From: Rugalucina vietnamica
Lineage: Eukaryota > Mollusca > Bivalvia > Lucinida > Lucinidae
Reading direction: 5' to 3'
DNA length: 64,000 nt
NCBI GenBank assembly: GCA_964017185.1
Contig: OZ024871.1
Location: 26,574,488 to 26,638,487, forward strand
Shown: piece by piece, positions 56,192 through 64,000 of the stretch
Layout: every line of letters starts with the position of its first letter
Numbering within the stretch: the first letter of the stretch is position 1
Made by a program: the position numbers and the translations under genes
The notes under the pieces: model-generated
What the model saw: only the letters and a program-made list of their open reading frames with translations
What the model was told of the DNA's origin: nothing
Databases searched by the model: none

Positions 56192-56855
56192 TGTAGAAAT
56201 ATCGCTGTAAGGATGCAAGAGAGTGCAACTATTAAACCAATGATTGAAATTTTGCAATAAATTCTTGGACCACCCACATTATGCAATTTATAAAACTTTT
56301 CAAGTAGCATATTTAATCAGTGAGCACTAGCAACAACGATCGCATCTTGGCTTCTTTGTAAAAAGCCTATTATTCATCAGCTTGTTAACAATCGGATCAA
56401 TTGTGAAGCGTTCACGTTGACAAAGGTCTTCTGGAATGTTCCAACTCCCAAGTCAATATAACAATAGACTACAAAACTTGTGAAAATTAATACTTGACTG
56501 CTGGGATAGCTGTAATAATGGCAAGTGCTAGACTGGCATCAGTTCACTAAATGCATATAAATGTAACATCAAGTTATGAATAATATTACTCACCAACAAT
56601 TCTTTCCTCTCTGATGGCTAGATTTAAAATTTAAGCCCAAAACTGGAAGGGGGGAAGTTCTTGAATTACTATCTGAGCGAATATTGCATTTACTTTGAGA
56701 AAATTTTGACATAAGAGACTGGGACCAGTATAGGCAAGTGTATTCGTCGTGTTTTTATTGTTTTATTGTTGTTGTTGTTCTTGTCATCAGATCGACATGT
56801 CAAACACATTTTCTGGCTTTAAGAGAGCACCAAAGAAAAAACCAACGATTTCATC
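56192..56855. other. Anonymous sequence
   Basis: No feature recognised. Confidence 0.5.
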
Positions 56856-57477
56856 TGCAGGTCTTCAACTGTTTTCATTGACGCTGCATCAGCTTGATCA
56901 TTTAGCGTCTGATAAATGACAGACAGAGACCATGGAGTCAATAATTGGCGATATGATGGAACTATAGTCATCCATTGCAAATTGAATTAGGAATATTGGC
57001 TACTGACATATTTTCGTAACCCATATAAGACTAGCACCCTGTCCATTGAACTGAGGCAAAATATGTTGACAGAGAAAGACGCCACATTTTAAAACATCTA
57101 TGTGTGCGTACTGTTCACTAATACAAACTTCTCAAAGATAAAAAAAAAACGAATAAATATTTAGATAATTTTCAAAGAGGAAGTAGAAACATATAAATGA
57201 TTACAAAGTACCTGGGAATTTTTATTCGTCATTTATGGGTAAAACTAACAGTAAGTTATTAGTGACCTGGGTTATTTCCAGAGAACCCATGGGATCTTGG
57301 ATTTCACACATTTGACAGAAAATATATGGATTAGGTATATGCAGCTTAAGCTATTCTAATTCTTAGCTACTGGGACAAGACAGAAGAATCTAAGAATAGT
57401 TAACTGATGGCATTTTATGATTTTGCTTATTTATATTTATAAACACTCCATTGTTTAATGTCGTCTCCCCGAGACCT

Positions 57478-57723
57478 GCCTGTCGTGGTTCTAAATGTTC
57501 TATGTTTTGGTGTTGATTTTTGTGCTGTTTTCACATTAGGTAACTGAATGACCGCCTACTGGGAAATACACAATGTACAATGTAGCTGCTCACTGGGCTG
57601 ACGATATGTTGCCATAGTATAAGTACCTAATCTTCACTTTAGTCTTTTCCCAACTCGGTTTTTGGTATGGGAATTTCGTTCTGATTGCGCCATTTCCTGA
57701 GCATTGCCTTCTTTTACCTTTTT
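57478..57723 (+). mobile_element. Penelope-like 3' UTR, degenerate
   Basis: 'ctgtcgtggttctaaatg', 'tgttttggtgttgatttt', 'aactcggtttttggtatggg' and 'tgcgccatttcctgagcatt' match the family 3' end. Confidence 0.75.
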
Positions 57724-58756
57724 GCCCCTTTATCTGCTAATTGAACAAAATTGCAAATTTACAAAATGGGATTATGTGGTTATGAGTAATAATGTTTCGG
57801 TTTCGATAAGATATGATAAAAGCTTACGATAGCTACTGGGTAACAACGTTGACCAAAACAAACTCATTTGGTGATCTTTGTATCACAAACGACTATATGG
57901 TTGCAAGATTTATTGCTAGTGAGCGGCACTGCTAAACGAAAGCGAAGTTGGAAATAACCAAATATTTGAAAAGATAATAAGAAAGCAATGACAAATCAAT
58001 GGAGTGCAAGAGGTTGCTTTATAGTTGAAATGAGAAATGAAACTTTGACATCTAAGTAAGTTACCCACACTGAACTGCTTTGTGAAAACGTTGGCAATAC
58101 AAGCAGAAAAAATGAAATGAAAATACAGTCTACGTACTGTTTGTACATATCAGATAATCTCAGCAAATAAGATTAGAGTTTCACGTAATTGTTTATTTGA
58201 TGCTATCTAAAGTGCTTGTACTGTAAATTCAGTTCCATTTTCATTTATCTTTAAACACATAATCAGGAAATTTTTGTTATCTTGGGAACTACAAATGAAA
58301 TCTAAAGAAAATAATGGCACAATTAAGAATGCAAACTGATTAAAGAATCGATTTCGAATTAGGAAAATGCATCTGATTCAGTAAACAAACATTCATTTTT
58401 TATGCTTGCAGATACAGAATATTGTGCATTCACCGAGCAGAGCATATGGAATACCATGGAATGATAATGTTCTGCCTTACTTTTATATATTCAATTGTGC
58501 TGATATCCATATAATGTTTATCATTTTATTAAGTCGTAACCATATTTAGTGTTATGTCTGTCTATTACGATAGAATTTCACTTAGCCTGAAAATATGCTA
58601 CTGCGAAATTCTTAGACAACAGCTGTATATGCGTATCTCAAATGGTCCGTGTAGCAGTCTGATGTCAACTTATCGGACACCGAATTCAATTTAATATCTA
58701 CGAATCTGTCTGGGATATCAAATTGTCGCACTGCTGGAATATCGTTTCTCATTCTT
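57724..58756. other. Anonymous sequence
   Basis: No feature recognised. Confidence 0.5.
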
Positions 58757-60146
58757 AAAGCCTAGGTTACATTTGCCCCGATCATCGTACGATTTTTCGG
58801 TCTGCGATTTTCTCTACGATTTTTAGACATCGTAGGAGATCGTGGGCTACGACGTAGGTGTTGACAATTCATACGGGCATCGTACGATTTTTTGATCTGC
58901 CATTTGTCGACTTTCTCATACAAAAACGCAAGGCGATCGTACGGCAGTCGTATGTCTCCGCAGATAGTACGCAGATATCGTACGGATCCCGTGCGTTGTC
59001 CGTACGGAGTCCCTATACGTTTTGATACAAAACGCAAGGAGGCCGCACTGTAGTCGTAGGGTCTCCGCAGACTGTTAGTGGGTATCGTACGGAATCCCTT
59101 GGACTTCTGACTGATGCCTTGGTTACATTTGGCCTACGATTAGCTTGCGATGATCGTACGATGCCATTATTTGCATTTTCGTGCGGCCTCCGCAGGGTGA
59201 CCTTACGATGTTCCTACGATTCTACGACTTCCTACGATCTCCGTAGCCTCTACGATCTTGTAATAGTCTGCACTATTACAAATTTTAAAATCGTAAGACC
59301 GTAGACCGTAGACACGTCGTAGGGCATCATACGGGCACCGTACGGATACCCTGCGATAATCGAGCGGTCACCGCATGATTTTTTTTATGATAATTTGGGA
59401 ACAAAAATCGTACAGTGATCGTAGGGAGGGCGCAAGGGGTCATGCCTAGTAGGTTACATTTGCCCCGATCATTGTACGATTTTTCGGTCCGCGATTTCCC
59501 TACGATTTTTTTAAAAATCGAATGTGATCATGGGCTACGACGTAGGTGTTTACAGTTCATACGGGCATCGTTCGATTTCTTGTTCTAGCTTTCTTCGATG
59601 TCCTGAGTCGGAACTGTTTGGAGATCGTAGGGAAATCAAAGGGTCTCCGCACACTTTAAGTTGAAATCGTACGGAGCCCGTGCGATGGCCGTGAGGAGTC
59701 CTTGCGATTTCTTGCGGTCTCCCTACGATAGCCGTACCGTATGTTAGGTGTCCGTACGATTTTAATAAACTTGTGATATAACCGTACGGATGCCGCACGG
59801 ATGCCGCACGATCACCCTAAAGGTCTACGATTATCTTATTATTTTAGTCCCCAAATTATCATAAAACCGTGGGGTGACCGCACGATCATCGCAGGGTTTC
59901 CGTAAGGCGCCCGTACGATGATGCTACCTACGACGTGTCTACGGGCTACGGTCTTACGATTTTTAAAATTTGTTAAAGTGCAGACTACTACAAAATCGTA
60001 GAGGCTACGGAGATCGTAGGAAGCCGTAGGAAGTCGTAGGAAGCCGTAGAATCGTAGGGGCATCGTAGGGTCACCCGCACGAAAATGCAAAAAATGGCAT
60101 CGTACGATCATCGCAAGTTAATCGTAGGGCAAATGTAACCTAGGCT
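58757..60146. mobile_element. Compound TACGAT-rich inverted-repeat element, candidate TTAA target
   Basis: Outer ends AGCCTAGGTTACATTTGCCC and its complement at the right, each next to CTTAA (58754-58758 and 60145-60149), suggesting a TTAA-type target. The interior is dense in TCGTACGAT/CCGTACGG words. 59113-59440 is an inverted copy of about 59810-60146, and 59451 onward repeats the left end (58760 onward) directly, so the structure looks like one complete ~700-bp element (59451-60146) joined to a rearranged second copy. ORFs on both strands here follow the repeat and are not considered genes. Confidence 0.7.
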
Positions 60147-60149
60147 TAA

Positions 60150-60943
60150 GTTCAGCAAGGACTCGTTAATGATGGAAGCCTTGTATTTATTCCCTAAGAG
60201 TTTTATTCAACTATAGGTCTACCATATTAGAAACAGATAACGGACAAAAGTCCCGGTGAAAGATAACCGTCTGACTGAGTTAGACAGAAAATTGTTTGAA
60301 TATGCTCTGTAAACGGAATTGGTATGGTATAAATATGATTAGTGAAAGCAGCATGCATTGGATGAAATATAAATGCTTCACACTTTTTGAATGGCCCTCG
60401 TAAATCGAATCAGTTCAGTTTCTTGAGACCGAATTAAAATCTTAAATTGGATTTAATCCATTCGATTCCATCTTTGTCATGTTTATTGGTTTGAGAGTTG
60501 TTTTACGGGTTTGTACTTGAGCTGAAATAGGTTGCCTGAAATGCATTTGTGAAAACAAAAGTTCTCATCGACTATACGATCGTATCAACTGATCATCACG
60601 TTTTTTCACTGAGTTGAGAGTAGACGTTTGTTTTATTTACACATCTAGCTTCTATTATCCAAACTTAAGTTAATGCTTTCCGTTGTCTTCCCTGATCGGT
60701 TTGTCACTTTTTTTCCCCACTTTGTGTTCATTATTGGAAGGTGGCTTTATACACAAGCGCAAAATGTCTTAAGTCTCGGTTATAGAGGCTACAATAAAGT
60801 AAGACTAGAACTTGTAAACAGTGTTACTGGCTATCGTGCGCTTAACATTTTGAGAACACAAAATCAAGGGAGCATTACAAGTGTCATGTGCTACGTGGTG
60901 GTTGTGTGATGTTTTGGGATTCCTATGCAATAATTCGACTATT
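60150..60943. other. Anonymous sequence within block C2
   Basis: The plus ORF 60673-60909 overlaps sequence shared with about 53125-53165 but is not open there in the same way. Confidence 0.45.
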
Positions 60944-61629
60944 GAGTTCCACAGCCAACGCAACTTTATTTTTGCTTCTCATCTTTTAAATTGGTCAATT
61001 AAGTGAAAACGGTTGCTTAAAATGTCTTAAAAATCCTTGTGTGTTGTCTGAGATTTTGTGCACATGCGCGGGAACATGCCCCAGGTTATAAAATACATTT
61101 ACCGTGCCCCGCGCGCACGGGCTCGAATTTTTTCAGAACAAGTCACACAATTCAAATCTTGGAAAATCGTCCGATGAGTGTATGGCAATAATATTGAAAC
61201 CTACGTCTCAACGCCAGAAATTGGCATTGATTCTTGCTTGTTTTTAGGCAATCAACGTCACTTGGTCACGTAGTCGACGTCACTTCAGATATCAACCATA
61301 TGCTTTATGTTGGGTTGGTAACCTAGCTGTATTGAGTAAAGCGTATTGCAGCTATGGGAAATTCGTTTTTCACTGTGTTCCGCTGCTTTGAAATAGGGTG
61401 GTTTGCACAGTTTAGCAAGAAACTTGTCAAAATCACCGATTTCCTTCATTTTTCAACATGACCCCTTCACCAGTTCTTCCGCAATTGTAGCGAACGAAAA
61501 AATGTCAGACGGCTGAGTTTCACAGATCTTTTTTTTTTTTTTACATGTATTCGGGATTTCAAATGAATCGACTGAAACTACAAAACGTTAATCAAATTTT
61601 ATTGACGAGTTGCGTTGGCTGTGGAACTC
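60944..61629. mobile_element. 686-bp element with perfect 22-bp TIRs
   Basis: Ends GAGTTCCACAGCCAACGCAA(CT) and the exact complement. The matching place in block C1 (about 53205-53240) is uninterrupted. No transposase frame, so it is non-autonomous. A target duplication is not obvious. Confidence 0.85.
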
Positions 61630-61719
61630 AGTATATATTCTTTTATTAGATACTCCTTTATACGGTCATTCACGTCAAAAGTAAAGACGTTTCATGACTA
61701 AAGAAGGGATATGTACATA

Positions 61720-62762
61720 CACTGAAACAAAGTTATAAAGAGGCCACTTTTCAAACTCATTTTTTGTTTCTAAGCCAAGTTCAAAATTGCACAATTTTTG
61801 CCAAAAGACGTGTCTTTCAAGTAAGTAAAGTTCCAAAGTGTTAAGAAATAATTTTCTTTTACTAGAGGCGTTTTTGGAGTAAAAATGCAAAAATCAATGT
61901 TTTTAAATAAAAAATTGGATACAGCACACCATTTATTGAAATTAGGAACGGGTGTCATCAAAGGGGTCGTTACGGCTCGGAAAAACATCAAACATTCGAA
62001 TTTTCTCTACTGGTAGAATTTTTATGCATTTTTAAAAATCGCCAATTTTGAGATTTTTTAAAAAATTCATAAATGTGCCTCTTAAACATGTTGACCCCTG
62101 TTAAATTCACTTGATGAGGCCTGGAAATGAGAGATATAATTCGACTGAACTGTTTTTGACCATTTTCGAGGACCAACATGTCAAGGCTGCCGCACACTTC
62201 CGGTTTCAATGCCAATTTTTAACGAACAAAATAACAAAATTTGTGGACGATTTTTTTAATTTTCAAAGTATATCAGAGTCTAGTATCTGACCTAAATAAT
62301 CGCTGAAAATTTCAATGCCGTGCTGCTGATAATAACGCAACTGGAGAAGAACAAAGTTGGTATGCAAATTGCATATAAAAGCTGAATTCCTGTTATTCAG
62401 GTTGTTGTCTTCTTGCATGTGCAAAACAGAAACGAAGATTCTTATTGCAGCAACACTTTTGACTTAATTTTATCTTGCATCATGGCAGTCAGTAGCACTT
62501 TCAAATAAATTAAAATGTAAAAACACAACGTCATAATATGACATTTAATTTGATGTTAATAAAGTGTGACTTTTTGAAATAGGGTACCTTTACACATGCT
62601 TCGTCTGTGTGAGAAGTATCACGCATTTTGGAATGCAGAAACTCACAGAGCCACTGTTAGACATTGGTTTATTCATATGATCATGAATTTTAATTGATCG
62701 TATTTTACTTTCTGAACTAGAAGACAAAATATGAGGTGGCCTCTTATAACTTTGTTTCAGTG
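61720..62762 (-). mobile_element. 1043-bp TA-flanked TIR element, copy 2
   Basis: Inverted relative to copy 1 (43273-44315), same length, almost identical. Flanked by TA. The C1 counterpart near 53308 has a single uninterrupted site (gaatttgtaattgaa), which supports TA duplication on insertion. Confidence 0.9.
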
Positions 62763-64000
62763 TATAATTGAAGGGGTTGAAATCGAAAACGCAAAACTAC
62801 ATAGTTTCTGGAATGTCCGAAAGACATGACGCTATTTTATTTATTATGGATATGCCTACTTGAAATTCCCTTCGATCAAAATAATACTGGTTTAAATAAC
62901 AATTTTGCTTTGTTATAACACATGCATCGGTATTGAAAACAACGAGATTTGGATCATATGAGATATCCATACTACGTAGAAGCATAAAAATCGTATCAAG
63001 TAACATAGATTGTGACATTATTGTAAATGTGCCATAAACTCAGTTTGCACTGAATGACCGCAAAGTTTTATTGTAAATCGGTGTAAGTTATTCATGCATA
63101 ATAGATAAACAATCAAATCAATATAATTCCATTCTTGAACACCTTCGTGGCATAGATACAAGACGACTGAACATGTTGAAAATTTCATCTGACATACATT
63201 CAGTGTCATATAAGAAATCTTAACTTATCGTCTCTTTTTCGTCTCTTTTTCTGCAGTATTATCCTCAGATTTCAAATGTCCAGTCATAACTTCATGCCAT
63301 CTTCTATGGTCCTACATCTCGGTTCGTAATTATACGCATCATAAAACTATGCCTTATAGTTGGGAAACCAAGACGTGAAATGGGCTAACACTTACACCCG
63401 AAAGCCCTACGCAATTATTATATATGGTTGAAAAGGTAATTATATGGTGTGTCTGTAACCACTGTATAGAAGACATGATCGACTTTATGTGACACCTAAA
63501 ATATCTAAAGAGTACGGTGGTATCTTTAGGACACGCAATATTTTTTAAAGAAAAATATATGTCGTGCAAACGGGATATTAATTCGTTCAAACGGGATATT
63601 AATCCGTGCAAACGAGATAATAGAGAGGTTGAGAAAATGAACTTGTAACTTGTACGTGTACGTGTAGAACAGTTTTATCCCCAAACTTCGTCATTTATTA
63701 CAAGTTCAAAATACTCGCTACACGTTGAGAACCAGTTAGCCTGTGAATGAGATAAATTTGCGACTTGTAAGTTTTCTTTATATGTTACCATCGATAGGTC
63801 AGGTAGGTACAAGCAGAAACGAAGTTCGATGAAGCGTTGCCAAATCGTTTTGCACGTGTAGCCGAAGTATATCTGACCAAAGGCGAATCGACGTACATGT
63901 GACCATATATCAACACATGTATAAACAATAAAAAATTCAGCTGTATATACTTTATGAAATCTACACGTACACGTTCGATTTTCTCAAACGATTTTACACT
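62763..64000. other. Anonymous sequence to window end
   Basis: Includes the end of block C2 (to about 63540). 'gtgcaaacgggatattaat' is repeated three times at 63565-63620. No gene recognised. Confidence 0.5.

Larger units (their letters stand above)
56856..63540 (+). repeat. Older segmental duplication block C2
   Basis: Counterpart of C1, interrupted by insertions at about 57478, 58757, 60944 and 61720. The internal part between about 57330 and 60660 mostly lacks a counterpart. Confidence 0.65.

Noticed and set aside
58762-60111. Arginine/proline-rich ORFs as a protein gene
   Set aside because: They follow the TCGTACGAT repeat in several frames on both strands.

Overview
The window reads as AT-rich metazoan intergenic DNA made mostly of transposable elements. 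I found no host gene that I can name. The organism is most likely a marine invertebrate, probably a bivalve mollusc. This is inferred from the type of Penelope-like element, the SINE tails with (AAAC)-like ends, the many foldback/MITE families with GAGCCGC and GGGCCCGGTT ends, and heavy tandem and segmental duplication. It is not proven. No bacterial operons, CRISPR arrays or rRNA were seen. Most short ORFs are noise.

Layout. 1-14.3 kb (block A) is related by a direct segmental duplication to 26.79-36.0 kb (block B). Each copy carries its own insertions: foldback MITEs, Penelope-like 3' fragments and a LINE tail. Because the other copy often keeps the unoccupied site, several insertion boundaries can be read directly. 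14.8-21.07 kb is a Ty3/Gypsy-type LTR retrotransposon on the minus strand with perfect 5-bp target duplications (ctccg), two nearly identical long LTRs, and a 965-codon pol reading frame with integrase upstream of reverse transcriptase/RNase H. This is the rare Gmr1-like domain order. Its gag is cut to 47 codons and no protease is visible. 21.07-22.27 kb is a LINE 3' end; 23.2-23.8 kb holds two SINE-like units; 24.6-25.2 kb is a minus-strand LINE pseudogene; 25.4-26.4 kb is a Penelope-like 3' fragment and a 151-bp minisatellite.

36-50 kb is largely anonymous, with foldback elements, short duplicated blocks, a 1043-bp TA-flanked element at 43.27 kb, and microsatellites. A possible small terminal exon lies at 38.3 kb and a possible promoter at 38.9 kb. 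50.2-64 kb contains a very recent 1.2-kb tandem duplication, a second and older duplicated block (about 51-55.4 versus 56.8-63.5 kb), two more insertions with clean ends (22-bp TIR element at 60.94 kb; a second 1043-bp TA element at 61.72 kb in inverted orientation), and a large TACG-rich inverted-repeat element at 58.76-60.15 kb.

The observations I consider most worth following are: the INT-RT order LTR element that moved recently despite lacking most of gag and protease; a ~110-nt structured RNA domain in the 3' untranslated region of the Penelope-like family, supported by covarying stems between copies; and the set of occupied/empty site pairs created by the two duplications. All alignments and identities were done by eye.
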